A stretch of DNA of 34,024 bases from Bacilli bacterium (GTDB lineage Bacteria > Bacillota_I > Bacilli_A > RFN20 > CAG-826): positions 1 to 34,024 of the forward strand of contig JAGAHY010000161.1 of NCBI GenBank assembly GCA_017626815.1, written 5' to 3'. Made by a program: the position numbers and the translations under genes. The notes under the pieces are model-generated. The model had not been told where the DNA came from, searched no databases, and saw only the letters and a program-made list of their open reading frames with translations. Shown here one piece after another: positions 24,356-33,103 of this stretch (position 1 is its first letter; each line of letters opens with the position of its first letter).

Positions 24356-26980
24356 TTAGGGTTGCACGCCTTCGTCTTCGGGCGGATCTTTTTCCACGGC
24401 CTTAACCGCTTTGACCTCGACGTCATTGTTGATGTTGTTTTGGGGTTCGAGGTCTTGGTTCAGCTGATTCTGGAAGTCCGCTTGGAGGTTGTTCTCGGCC
24501 TGGGGCTGGTTCTCGTTGACCTGGATTGGGTTGTTTTCCGCCTGAGACTGGTTGTTTTCCATCTGGGCCTGAGCTTCCCTCTTTTGGTCCTCATAGGCTT
24601 CGATGATGGAGTTGCAGAATTCGATCCTTCGTTTCTCGGTGGAATTGAGCTGATTGAAGGTGCGGCCTTCGGGCAGCTTGTAGTTCTTGTAGGCGATGGC
24701 GGCGCTATAGAGGGCCTTGTTATCGGCGGGGATGTTGCTTCCGGGCCTTGAGGCTTCTCTCGCGATCCGCTGGAGGGTGTTATATTGCTTGGACGTCTTG
24801 CCACGGAAACGCTCCCACCAAGAGCCTTTGTTGTCGTCGAGGCATTTGGTGAAGGTCTTGCCGGTGTTATAGCCGTTGGGTTTTTGGTTGAACTGATTGA
24901 ATTTCTGGAAGAAGTTATTCTTTTCTTCCTCGCGGATGCTGTTATAGACGGCTTTGTAGTTGTTCTTGAACTCGGCGAATTCTTCGGTGGATAATTCCTC
25001 AGGTTTGACGTATTTGCTCGTGAGGGTGCCCACGGGGTCGATGAGGAAGGAGGTGACTTCCTCGCGTAGCGCGTCATCTTGGATGGAGGCGACGGAGAGA
25101 TTATTCGCGATCATGCAGTCTTCGAAGTATTCTCTGCCGACGGCTAAGAGGATGCCAAGGCTGTAGGAGCTTAGCTCGATGGGACTGCCTTGGTTATCAA
25201 GCTCGCCGGATGCCTCAAGACGTTCGTTCAAGGCTTTGCGTTCGGTGGCGAAGTCTTTTAGCGTGGCCATAAGGTTCCGGTATTGCTGCTCGATGGAGAC
25301 GTTGGCTTGGGCCTTAAGGGCACGCTCATACCTGCCGTTATCGGCCATGAGATTGCCTTCTTTGTCGCGGTAGGAGTTGCTGAGCTTATAGAGTTCATCT
25401 TCTTGGTTGCCTAGGGCGAAGAGATTCTTGATGCTATCGAGGTCGGGCTCGAACTCATTGCCAAAGAGGCGGTCGGGCTTATGGTTGAAGAAGCGGTCGT
25501 AATCTTTGGTGACGTTGGTGATGATGGTGTTGCCAATTTGGTATTGCTTATCGGGGTTGGTGTTGGTGATGAATTCCATGCCGCGTCCGCCGACCATGCC
25601 ATAACCAGAGAGGACGCCATAGGCGTTTGAGGGGTAGGCGAGCACGTGGGCGAGACGCTTGCCCAAAGTGTTTTCCTCGCTGCGGGGAAGATAGATTTTG
25701 GCGTCTTCTTTTTTGCTGATGTTCTCGATGGCTTTTAAGTAGGTTTTGGAGGGGTTTTCCATGTATTCCTCGATGGTGACCTCACCCACTTGGCAGGCCG
25801 CTTTTAGCTGGGTGAAACCGTTGAGGAAGACGACGGCTTTCGCATTTTCGAAGTCGTAGCGCGGCGGGAGGTTGGGGTACCAGTTTTCGATGTCGCCCTG
25901 TTTGACATCGCCTGGGCGACCGCCATAGACGTTGCCTGGGAAATTGATGTTATCCAGATCGAAGTTTTCCTTAATGTAATTGAGGACCTTATCGTAACGC
26001 TGCGTGATTTCTTGCGTCTCTTTCGCGAGGCGGTCGATGCGGATTAAACTTTCGCGCTTTTCCTCTGGACTTTGAAGTTTGACGTGGTCGGTGAGGGCCA
26101 TTTTGAGGGCGCGTTGCTTCTCAAAATAATCCATGAGGCCATATTCTTTATTGCCGCTTTCGCCGCCGGATGCGCGTTCGATCAGGCCTTGCTCATTGAT
26201 GAGTTCATTGAGCGCTTTGACCTTTTGCTGGTGCTCTTCCGAAATGGTGGCCTTCATGTTCAAGAAAGGCTTATAGACATCGATGTTATTCGGGTCATTC
26301 AATTCGGGGTTGATGTAGACGAAGCCGCCGTTATGGTTGACGACAACGTTTTCGTTAAGGCCTTGGCTTTTGACGAAATCGCCGAAGCTTTCGACCGCGT
26401 GGATCACGGGTACGGTGGAGTTGGCCTCGATGGCGTCATCCACGAGGTTTTTGCCGGTCTTTTCCACCATTTCCCCATTAGCGAAATCGAGCGATTCCTT
26501 GAGCGCTTTGGCGACATTTTCATCGAATAACGCGTCCGCGTCGGCTTTGATGGAATTGACGATTTCCGTCATGGGGAGATTGAACGAGCGGATTTTGGGA
26601 TCGGCGTTTTTCCATACGGCTTCCATGCCGGCCTCGTCGAGGATGGCGCTTTCTTCAAGCGCGTTGATGAAGGCTTCGAAATCGACGTTAGGAACGGAGA
26701 CTTCGCCCCTTTTCGCGATGTGAACCTTGGGGAGGTCACCATCGATGAGGAGAGCTTGGTTCTTCGTTTTGAATTCCTGTTGCTTTTCGGCACTGCCAAA
26801 GGCGGCCACCGCATTATTGGGGCTATTGAAGTAGTTGAAGAAAGTTTCTATTTGATCCGCGTCTTCCAATACCTTGATAAGGCGGTCAACCTTCATCGCT
26901 TGATCGAGGTTTTCCTGACGGTCTTTGACAAAATCTCGGACGTTTTGAATCTTCTGGAGTAGTTCTTGTTTGTATCCCAT
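24356..26980 (-). CDS. Large cytoplasmic protein of unknown function (874 residues)
   Basis: I do not recognise this family. The start at 26980 (MGYKQELLQKIQNVRDF) has GGAG ten bases upstream; the longer open frame to 27145 adds residues that do not look coding. There is no signal peptide and no membrane span. The N-terminal 40 residues are charged and helical and could form a coiled coil. The middle is mixed alpha/beta with Gly-rich turns (GYGMVGGRGMEF, about residues 469-480). A basic stretch GSWWERFRGKTSKQY lies near 731-745. The last 75 residues are low-complexity Asn/Gln-rich (repeated QAENN) with an acidic end. Composition is like neighbouring genes. It has its own terminator and stands alone. 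A structural, surface-independent or mobile-element role is possible, but none can be shown. Confidence 0.7.
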   Translation of the reverse strand: MGYKQELLQKIQNVRDFVKDRQENLDQAMKVDRLIKVLEDADQIETFFNYFNSPNNAVAAFGSAEKQQEFKTKNQALLIDGDLPKVHIAKRGEVSVPNVDFEAFINALEESAILDEAGMEAVWKNADPKIRSFNLPMTEIVNSIKADADALFDENVAKALKESLDFANGEMVEKTGKNLVDDAIEANSTVPVIHAVESFGDFVKSQGLNENVVVNHNGGFVYINPELNDPNNIDVYKPFLNMKATISEEHQQKVKALNELINEQGLIERASGGESGNKEYGLMDYFEKQRALKMALTDHVKLQSPEEKRESLIRIDRLAKETQEITQRYDKVLNYIKENFDLDNINFPGNVYGGRPGDVKQGDIENWYPNLPPRYDFENAKAVVFLNGFTQLKAACQVGEVTIEEYMENPSKTYLKAIENISKKEDAKIYLPRSEENTLGKRLAHVLAYPSNAYGVLSGYGMVGGRGMEFITNTNPDKQYQIGNTIITNVTKDYDRFFNHKPDRLFGNEFEPDLDSIKNLFALGNQEDELYKLSNSYRDKEGNLMADNGRYERALKAQANVSIEQQYRNLMATLKDFATERKALNERLEASGELDNQGSPIELSSYSLGILLAVGREYFEDCMIANNLSVASIQDDALREEVTSFLIDPVGTLTSKYVKPEELSTEEFAEFKNNYKAVYNSIREEEKNNFFQKFNQFNQKPNGYNTGKTFTKCLDDNKGSWWERFRGKTSKQYNTLQRIAREASRPGSNIPADNKALYSAAIAYKNYKLPEGRTFNQLNSTEKRRIEFCNSIIEAYEDQKREAQAQMENNQSQAENNPIQVNENQPQAENNLQADFQNQLNQDLEPQNNINNDVEVKAVKAVEKDPPEDEGVQP

Positions 26981-27323
26981 AAAGCGATGCTCCTTTTTGC
27001 TTAGGAAAATTATGGACGATATGGCGCAACAAGACTGCCACATTTTATCGAAGCGAAGAAAAGCTGAACGTGAAAGAGCCTTTCTCACTGAGGGAATATA
27101 GCGAAGAATTCGCGCTTCTATGGCACCGCAAGAATGGAGAAGCACACAGGTCCTAACCCATCATTATCTATCGGCCGCTTCGCATGGACTTCTAGGAAAC
27201 CCATTTATGTCAAAGTATGCCTCTGCCCAAACTTTGTGAAGCCGAATGGAACCCATTATAGAGCATGGGCAAGAGAGCCCATTGGGATGGAGAAGGCCTT
27301 AAAAATAGAAAAGAAGTAGGCGT

Positions 27324-27371
27324 TGGAAAATAAAGGGAAATAAATGGAAAATAAATGGAAAATAAATGGAA
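27324..27371 (-). repeat. Helically phased TGGAA array A
   Basis: TGGAA occurs at 27324, 27345, 27356 and 27367, with the variant GGGAA at 27335. Spacings are 11, 10, 11 and 11 bp. The spacer is mostly AATAAA, so the array is close to a tandem repeat of an 11-bp unit. On the minus strand it reads TTCCA, in the direction of the 874-residue gene about 350 bp downstream. One more TGGAA lies at 27432. Confidence 0.8.
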
Positions 27372-27764
27372 AATAAAAAATGCCGATAAAATCGAGATAT
27401 TCTCGCTCTTCTGTGGAGATTTGAAGCGCTTTGGAAAATAAATAATGAATCCGCCATTCACCATTGATCGCATGAAACGAAGGATAAAAACAGCAAAGAA
27501 TATCTAATATTTCCCATCAATTGTCTTGAAGGGGAGATTGGCCTTTCCCTTATTCATGCATCACGTGAGCGTGTCATAAATAGGATGCTTTTTACGACAC
27601 GGTGAGTCGTTTCAGGCTATTAGAAATAATGATATATACCAAAGTTGACGGTTTGGGACCGATGCACCGCCGAACCACTTCGGTCTTATATGTCTTTGGA
27701 CACTAGAGCGTGATTGCCGCGGACATCGAAAGGAATTCCATAAAGAAGGATGCGCGCTTGTATT

Positions 27765-27822
27765 TTCCAATCATTTTCCAAAACTTTCCAGTTACTTTCC
27801 AAAAAATTCCAGTGGTTTTCCA
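27765..27822 (+). repeat. Helically phased TTCCA array B
   Basis: TTCCA starts at 27765, 27776, 27786, 27797, 27807 and 27818. Spacings are 11, 10, 11, 10 and 11 bp, an average of 10.6 bp, equal to one turn of B-DNA. Spacer sequences differ from unit to unit, so this is a phased motif rather than a simple tandem repeat. An isolated TTCCA lies at 27736. Confidence 0.85.
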
Positions 27823-28495
27823 ATTTGGTCTATATCAGTGAAAGGCGGTTGCTTTCAACGCGTATCTATCACAGTGAATAGAACGTTATGCCGAGGTACG
27901 TCTCAATCCATCGCGCATCGCTTTCGTCTATCAAAACTCAGTTTTGGGAACAGCGAAGTTTGTTTCGTTTGCCAATGTGAAGCGAATCAAAACAATGAAA
28001 ATTCTTTGAATTATGGCCGCAAAAAAGGCTTTATTTTGGAAATAAGAAATAATTACAGACTCGCGAATCATGTCTTTGTAATTAGGATAAAGAGCATTCA
28101 AAGATTATTTGGGAATCTATTTGTGGGCGAGTTTCTGTCACCTCTTCTAGCGTAAATGAGGTGAATCAAAGTGTCGCCTTTCGCGAAATGGAGACGGCAC
28201 TTTCCACTATGGATATGCGCTGGGACGCATTATCGGAAGGGCTAGGGCATTTGGCAAAAGGTTCCTTCCTCTTGACGCTTAAAATGACGGATTGGGTTTA
28301 GGCGAACCTATTCCTCACTTTTTGTTTATTTCTTCATTGGCCGGTGCTCTCATAATGTAAACTACGGCAACTTTGAAACTGATTTCTTCGATGAAGAGGG
28401 GGTACCCAATTGTATTTTTTGACGATCTTCGGAATGCCGTGTCCTGATTTTTCCAAAGCTGGCGTAGATGAAACAAAGATAAGGAAAAATGATTC

Positions 28496-30163
28496 TTATT
28501 TGTTCGGTTTCGTGATGGTTTCTACTTTCACGTATGTTTTGGCAGAGTCGAAAACGAAGGCGTAGAGGAAAATAGGACTGGCTCCTATGACGGCAAGTTC
28601 ATGATAATAATTGCGTTTCTTGATTTGGGCTAATGCCGTTATAGCGCTATCGCGCATCTTGGCCTCGCTAAGTCGTGATTTATGCTTTTTAATCTCGATG
28701 ACGATGCCCAGCGTGCCTGCTTTTTTTGGCGATAACAGGACATCACAACGGCCAAGGCGTCCTACGACTTCACTTTTAACTGAGTATTCTCCAAATAAAA
28801 TGGCCATTAAGGCGACGACCATGGACTGATATTCTTTCTCCTTGGATAAATCTAAATAAGAAAAACTAGAGGCGATCATCTCCTCAAATAATGAGGCTAT
28901 CTTCTTTTCATCGCAGGTTTCTATGGCAATGCGCAATTCCTTTGCTTTGGAGAGACTAACGCTGTACGAGGTACGCGATAAGATTTCTTTTTGAAAGGCC
29001 ATCCTGGTTTCCAAATTTGGCAGGCGGAGGATCTTTGACCCATCTTGATTTTCTCCATAACATAAATAGCCTGCGTGCACTAAGAGAGAAAAGAGAATGT
29101 CTTTGTCCGAATGGAGGTCGCGGAAACTGATACCGCGTTGCCATGCGAAAGTTGCCACGGCGTTGGTCAATAGGTCGTTAAGAACGTCCAACATTGTTGA
29201 ATCCTCGCCAAGAATCTGACGGATGGCATAGTTACTGCCAGTATTGACCCAATAGGAATCGAACTTGCCACGATTGAAGTAACATAAGATCGACCATGGG
29301 TTATACAAGGTGCCATCTGCTCCGAAGCCCCCATACCACTGGCGCAGCAAGCCCATATCGATTGGTAGACCATAGAAGCTGGCCATAGCTTCAATTTCTT
29401 TTTCGGTAAAGCCAAAGTATTCGGAGAACTCTTTATCCGCGACGGTATAGACGTCGACGTTATTCATTTCGGAAAAAATGGATTCTTTGCTGATTTCTGT
29501 AATCCCGGTCAACAATACAAAGAAGACGTAGGGGTTGCTTTTGGAAAAGGAGGAATAGAACTTACGGAAGAAAGAAATTGCTTGGTCGTAGTAACCATTT
29601 TGGTAGGCGATGGATAATGGGGTATCATATTCGTTCACCAAGACGACGCAAGGTTTCCCACCGTAATAGTTGTAAAGGAGTTGAGTCAGTAGCTTCAACG
29701 CATCCGCGTAGTCGTTGATGCTCGGGCATTTCTCATTGGCAATCTCCAAGAACCTCTTTTGATCAATTTCAAAAAGGGTGTCCGCGTTTATTAACTCAGG
29801 AAAACAACGAAAGACGCGAGAGATCTCTTTTTCGATGTCGGTGCAGAAATCCTGGTAATTATTCGCGGCAATATCTTTGAAATTGACGTGGATTACCGGA
29901 TAAGCGCCTTGATGGATAAGATAAGATTCCCCACAGGAAGAGATGCTGAGCTTGGAAAAAAGGGAAGAGTTATTGGCGTGATTGGTGAAGAAGTTTTCAA
30001 TCATGGAAAGATTCAGGCTTTTCCCAAAGCGCCTGGGCTTAGTAAATAAAATGGTGCGATACTGGCAATAGTCCAAAATGTCCTTGATTAGGAGCGTCTT
30101 GTCTACATAATAGAACCCACCTATTTTCGAGAAATCATCAAGTCCAAATGGCAGATTAATCAT
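28496..30163 (-). CDS. AAA-ATPase-like / PD-(D/E)XK nuclease protein (DUF1703 type)
   Basis: This 555-residue protein begins LPFGLDDFSKIGGFYYVDKT, the standard start of the AAA-ATPase-like domain of this family, with a P-loop-like KPRRFGKS (about 42-49). A central segment, VLVNEYDTPLSIAYQNGYY, corresponds to Walker B and the following loop (V-NEYD where most members have LIDEYD). The C-terminal part is a PD-(D/E)XK nuclease-like fold with GRCDVLL followed by IVIEIKKHK (Asp, Glu, Lys). The family is strongly expanded in gut bacteria and its role is unsettled. The gene is complete, with AAGGGGA before the ATG. Phased TTCCA array C lies 37-115 bp upstream of its start. Confidence 0.88.
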   Translation of the reverse strand: MINLPFGLDDFSKIGGFYYVDKTLLIKDILDYCQYRTILFTKPRRFGKSLNLSMIENFFTNHANNSSLFSKLSISSCGESYLIHQGAYPVIHVNFKDIAANNYQDFCTDIEKEISRVFRCFPELINADTLFEIDQKRFLEIANEKCPSINDYADALKLLTQLLYNYYGGKPCVVLVNEYDTPLSIAYQNGYYDQAISFFRKFYSSFSKSNPYVFFVLLTGITEISKESIFSEMNNVDVYTVADKEFSEYFGFTEKEIEAMASFYGLPIDMGLLRQWYGGFGADGTLYNPWSILCYFNRGKFDSYWVNTGSNYAIRQILGEDSTMLDVLNDLLTNAVATFAWQRGISFRDLHSDKDILFSLLVHAGYLCYGENQDGSKILRLPNLETRMAFQKEILSRTSYSVSLSKAKELRIAIETCDEKKIASLFEEMIASSFSYLDLSKEKEYQSMVVALMAILFGEYSVKSEVVGRLGRCDVLLSPKKAGTLGIVIEIKKHKSRLSEAKMRDSAITALAQIKKRNYYHELAVIGASPIFLYAFVFDSAKTYVKVETITKPNK

Positions 30164-30199
30164 AATTACATCCCCTTACTGATAGCCATTAAATGTTTT

Positions 30200-30278
30200 T
30201 TCCAAAAAATTCCACGCAACAAAATTAAAATTCCACAAACCTAAAAGAAAATTCCAATGGTTTTCCACGATAATTCCA
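30200..30278 (+). repeat. Helically phased TTCCA array C
   Basis: TTCCA starts at 30200, 30210, 30231, 30252, 30263 and 30274. Spacings are 10, 21, 21, 11 and 11 bp, all one or two helical turns. It shares the 17-bp pattern ATTCCARTGGTTTTCCA with array B (27806-27822 and 30251-30267). It occupies the promoter region of the DUF1703 gene, which runs leftward from 30163. Confidence 0.85.
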
Positions 30279-30375
30279 CAAAGGATTCACGCACTCATCT
30301 CACTATACGCAGCAAGGCGGAGAGATGAAGAAAAATACCGCGGCTGCAGGCATTGCTATGTGATGGTTCAAGTGG

Positions 30376-30576
30376 TTACGCCAAAGTGATGCCATTGCAG
30401 GCGGCGATGCTACGGACCTCGGAGATGCGCAGATCAAGCACTTCGGCGATTATTTCCGCGGGCAGGCCTTCTTTAAGCAAACCAAGCGCAAATCTTTCCT
30501 TTGCCATGGCTTCGCCTTTCGCAAGAGACTCCCTTTCCACGCGTCTGACTTCTTCTTCCCTGCTTTCTAGGAACAT
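30376..30576 (-). CDS. Free-standing Rpn-type C-terminal domain (66 residues)
   Basis: MFLESREEEVRRVERESLAK to the end matches the C-terminal tail of the Rpn nuclease encoded next door at 30728-31648. It lacks the AKGEAIGQ repeats between, and shares LGLLKEGL-AEIIA--LDL--SEV and the end of the protein. It has no nuclease domain. GGGGGAG lies 9 bases upstream of the ATG, an excellent ribosome binding site, so it may be a translated mini-gene rather than debris. In E. coli, short Rpn C-terminal proteins made from internal starts are reported to oppose the full nuclease. A similar antagonist role is possible here. A decayed tandem duplicate is the alternative. Confidence 0.6.
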   Translation of the reverse strand: MFLESREEEVRRVERESLAKGEAMAKERFALGLLKEGLPAEIIAEVLDLRISEVRSIAACNGITLA

Positions 30577-30676
30577 GGCATTGTTCTCCCCCTCGCGTTA
30601 ATAATACTGCATATTTCTAAATATGTACATGCATAATATGGCAGTGTCTTGGCGAATCAAGACGTAGGCCATGATT

Positions 30677-30702
30677 AAAAAAGCCCCGCGTCATTGCGGG
30701 GC
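30677..30702 (-). terminator. Terminator of the Rpn nuclease gene
   Basis: On the minus strand, GCCCCGC and GCGGGGC form a 7-bp stem around a 6-base loop, followed by TTTTTT. It lies 26 bases past the stop codon at 30728. Confidence 0.9.
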
Positions 30703-30727
30703 GTGGTTATCGCGTCGAAAGCGATGC

Positions 30728-31000
30728 TTACGGCAGGGCGATGCCGTGGCGCGCGGCGATGGCATGGACCTCGGAGACATGCAGGTCAAGCGCCCTTGCG
30801 ATTATTTCCGCGGACAGGCCTTCTTTAAGCAAACCAAGCGCGGCATTTTCCTTCGCCTTAGCCTGTCCGATGGCCTCGCCTTTGGCTTGACCGATGGCTT
30901 CGCCTTTGGCCAGCCCAATGGCCTCACCTTTGGCTTGCCCTTCCGCAAGAGACTCCCTTTTCACTCGTTTGACTTCTTCTTCCCTGCTTTCTAGGAACAT
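30728..31000 (-). CDS. Possible internal (gene-within-gene) Rpn short product
   Basis: In frame within the Rpn nuclease gene, ATG at 31000 (MFLESREEEV) is preceded by GAGGG at 31011-31015, a 10-base spacing. The 90-residue product would hold the AKGEAIGQ repeats and the C-terminal domain without the nuclease. The free-standing mini-gene at 30376-30576 begins at exactly the same Met. Whether it is translated is unknown. Confidence 0.35.
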   Translation of the reverse strand: MFLESREEEVKRVKRESLAEGQAKGEAIGLAKGEAIGQAKGEAIGQAKAKENAALGLLKEGLSAEIIARALDLHVSEVHAIAARHGIALP

Positions 31001-31648
31001 ATCCTTCAAACCCTCACTGCTCTGTAAATATTTTAGTCGATTGGCCATGGCTTGACTATGCATCTTTTCCGGGTCTTTGCAGTAAAAGTCGTGTAAAAGC
31101 CACTCAAGTTCCGTCTTTGGTTCTTTGAGATTCTTATATGTGAGGATGATCCATTTGAATTTGGCCCCAGCTGGTTTTCCATCGTCTCGATATGCCATCT
31201 CGGCAACGTCGACGGCTTTCCCTCTTTTGGTGATGTCGTTTTGACATAAGAAGACGGAGACGGATTTGGGCAGTTTGTCATAGGTGAATCCTTCGCCTAG
31301 GTGAGTAAGGTTGAGCCATGAACTATAGGCGGTTAAGCGGTCAATCAAATTGACATCATTGGATTTCTGCGGCTCGAAGTCCAATAGGGTTCCGTCTTCG
31401 CCGACGATGAGCAAATCCAGACGAACATGTTTGCCGTTGATGATTAGTCCGACGTCATTTTGAATGTACCAGGATTTCACCTCGATGCCGAGCACCTTGG
31501 CGATATGTTTGATGAATGGCTCCAAGGTATCGATGTCTCCGGTGCAGCGGATGGCACGGTCATCTGCAAGGCAATAGTCGGATAAAAGGCGTCCGTCAGG
31601 GTCGCGCAGGGGCTCCGGATCGGACAAAACTAAAAGCTTAGGTCTCAT
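30728..31648 (-). CDS. Rpn-family PD-(D/E)XK nuclease
   Basis: This 306-residue protein starts at 31648 (MRPKLLVLSDPEPL), where AGGAGG sits six bases upstream; the longer open frame to 31786 is not needed. The nuclease domain shows RLDLLIVGEDGTLLDFEPQ (Asp followed by Glu-x-Gln), the catalytic pattern of Rpn/transposase_31-type PD-(D/E)XK proteins. Members cleave DNA and have been linked to recombination and phage defence. The C-terminal part has MFLESREEE, then about three copies of the 8-residue AKGEAIGQ repeat, then a short helical domain probably used for dimer or DNA contacts. An internal ATG at 31000 has GAGGG ten bases upstream and could make a 90-residue C-terminal product. Confidence 0.85.
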   Translation of the reverse strand: MRPKLLVLSDPEPLRDPDGRLLSDYCLADDRAIRCTGDIDTLEPFIKHIAKVLGIEVKSWYIQNDVGLIINGKHVRLDLLIVGEDGTLLDFEPQKSNDVNLIDRLTAYSSWLNLTHLGEGFTYDKLPKSVSVFLCQNDITKRGKAVDVAEMAYRDDGKPAGAKFKWIILTYKNLKEPKTELEWLLHDFYCKDPEKMHSQAMANRLKYLQSSEGLKDMFLESREEEVKRVKRESLAEGQAKGEAIGLAKGEAIGQAKGEAIGQAKAKENAALGLLKEGLSAEIIARALDLHVSEVHAIAARHGIALP

Positions 31649-32165
31649 TAAGTACCTCCTTAAGAAATAAGCTACTGGATATCCCAATCTGGCAAAACCG
31701 CCTTGTATAAGGACGATTGTCCCTCTACGAGTAGAAATGATATCGGACGCAAAAGCCGATTTCAATGGGGGTAGGGCACATTCCAATAATTACGCGTGGA
31801 GGCGAGAATGAGACACGCATTACTTGTCAATATCGAAACTGTTATAGAGGCTAGCGAGAGCGTTTCACCTCAACGGCGTAAACTAATGACAAATTCCAAT
31901 TCTTGCGGATATTAACGGCAAAACCCTGCTCATTTTGTGGTGAGCAGTGCTTTATGGTAATTTGCGCTTGATTTGGCTATCTTGGCGTTTACATAATAAG
32001 ACATCCATAAAGAGAGTGGCGAGGGACAAGCCCATAGACCCACCGGCAACCTGCTTCTTGCAAGGTGCCAAAGCTTGCATGATAGGAACCGATAATCACT
32101 CTTGGCTCTCGTCATGGCGATGGGAGCCTTTCTTCTCCTTTATGGCCAATAAGGAGAAGAAACCA
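31649..32165. other. Divergent intergenic region
   Basis: About 500 bp between the leftward Rpn gene and the rightward unknown gene. It contains the inverted repeat CTGCTCA/TGAGCAG (31926-31947, 8-base loop). A candidate rightward promoter is TTGATT (31968-31973) and CATAAT (31992-31997) with an 18-bp spacer. If that promoter is real, the rightward gene has a leader of about 160 bases. No gene is recognised in it. Confidence 0.4.
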
Positions 32166-32993
32166 ATGCTTCAAATCAAACACGGCCGCCTTAACGGCTA
32201 CTTCAAAATGCAACCGGCCATCATCGGCGAATATGTCCGGAACCATCCTGAACTTAAACCTTTTGTTCATGCTCACTGCGCCGGATCCCATCTTCATTTT
32301 TCCATCGATGACATGCCCGTACCTTCCACCAAGGGATACCGTATTGAAGCCGAATGCATTACCATTGAAAAATTTGATATCTTTTACGCTTTAGCCAACG
32401 TTCGTGACGAAACCCAAGAGCCCATCAAAAGGAAACGCAGTTCATATTTCCTCGTCCGTTTTGATGATGGAAACGGTAACCTTGCCCCTAATGAGGATGA
32501 TCCAAAAACCGTTGTCGGATATCTGAGGAGGAAAGGCTTTGCCTGCAAGGCGGGGTTTTGGGGACGCCCTTGGTATTTCATCGATATCGCGGATCGTTTC
32601 TACATGCCTGGCCGTCCTGGGGTTTGCTATGGGGAAGTCGTCGGGGGTCATTCCATTTCGTCTGAAGAATTCAAAGAAATCTATTCCCTATACGAACGTT
32701 ATGACAGGGATGGCCCCATCTTTTCCGCGCCGAAGAAAGAACCGATTCGCGTGATTATTGACACATCATCTTGCAAGGAGCGACTTGAGCTTATTGCAAG
32801 AATCAAAGAACGTTATCCCTCGACCAAAGGCCTTTTGCTTGAAAACCAAGGCGGTAAACGTGGCTTTCGTATGGTCGCGTTCCATGAAGGGAAAGGCTAT
32901 GGCTTCGTGGGGACGGTCGTGGCCAGGGACTTACGGAAGCAGGGCTTTGATCATTGCCGCAGCGTCAAAGACTTCATCGTCATGTATTGCTGA
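32166..32993 (+). CDS. Conserved-looking protein of unknown function (275 residues)
   Basis: I do not recognise this family. The start MLQIKHGRLNGYFKMQPAII is chosen for AAGGAG nine bases upstream; an open frame extends further 5' but has no ribosome binding site. There is no signal peptide or membrane span. The protein has many aromatic and basic residues. Two similarly built halves can be suspected: each contains a GY/GF-rich beta region (VVGYLRRKGFACKAGFWGRP, about 118-137, and GFRMVAFHEGKGYGFVG, about 235-251). It stands alone between accessory genes. A GC-rich hairpin about 60 bases downstream may end the transcript. Confidence 0.65.
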   Translation: MLQIKHGRLNGYFKMQPAIIGEYVRNHPELKPFVHAHCAGSHLHFSIDDMPVPSTKGYRIEAECITIEKFDIFYALANVRDETQEPIKRKRSSYFLVRFDDGNGNLAPNEDDPKTVVGYLRRKGFACKAGFWGRPWYFIDIADRFYMPGRPGVCYGEVVGGHSISSEEFKEIYSLYERYDRDGPIFSAPKKEPIRVIIDTSSCKERLELIARIKERYPSTKGLLLENQGGKRGFRMVAFHEGKGYGFVGTVVARDLRKQGFDHCRSVKDFIVMYC

Positions 32994-33053
32994 CGCTTCT
33001 CTGAACTATCTTTGTGCCCTCCTTTATTCCTTAATGTTTACGCGCGTGCTTAA

Positions 33054-33103
33054 GCGGGCGCAGGCGCCTCGGCATAATGCGCCCGCCTTGGGTACGTCTT
33101 TTT
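33054..33103 (+). terminator. GC-rich hairpin after the 275-residue gene
   Basis: GCGGGCGC (33054-33061) and GCGCCCGC (33079-33086) form a perfect 8-bp stem with a 17-base loop. A T-rich run (TCTTTTTCTTTTT) begins only about 12 bases later. It could be a terminator with a displaced U-tract or another structured element. Confidence 0.4.

Larger units (their letters stand above)
26981..28495. other. Gene-free 1.5 kb with two phased pentamer arrays
   Basis: No convincing gene is present. Open frames such as 27134-27319 and 27838-28155 lack ribosome binding sites and family motifs. The stretch holds two arrays of TTCCA/TGGAA described separately, and the upstream region of the 874-residue gene at its left end. 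Confidence 0.5.

Noticed and set aside
24460..25077. 205-codon frame on the same strand as the 874-residue gene
   Set aside because: Ser/Thr/Arg/Pro-rich shadow frame typical of GC-biased coding DNA; no start signal.
27838..28155. 105-codon open frame in the gene-free stretch
   Set aside because: Non-ATG start, no Shine-Dalgarno, no family features; it begins just after array B.
27324..30278. CRISPR array reading of the TTCCA repeats
   Set aside because: The repeated core is only five bases with 5-6 base spacers; CRISPR repeats are over 20 bases with similar-length spacers, and no cas genes are present.
30353..30601. Plus-strand open frame opposite the Rpn mini-gene
   Set aside because: Antisense to a sequence with clear homology to the neighbouring Rpn tail; no start signal.
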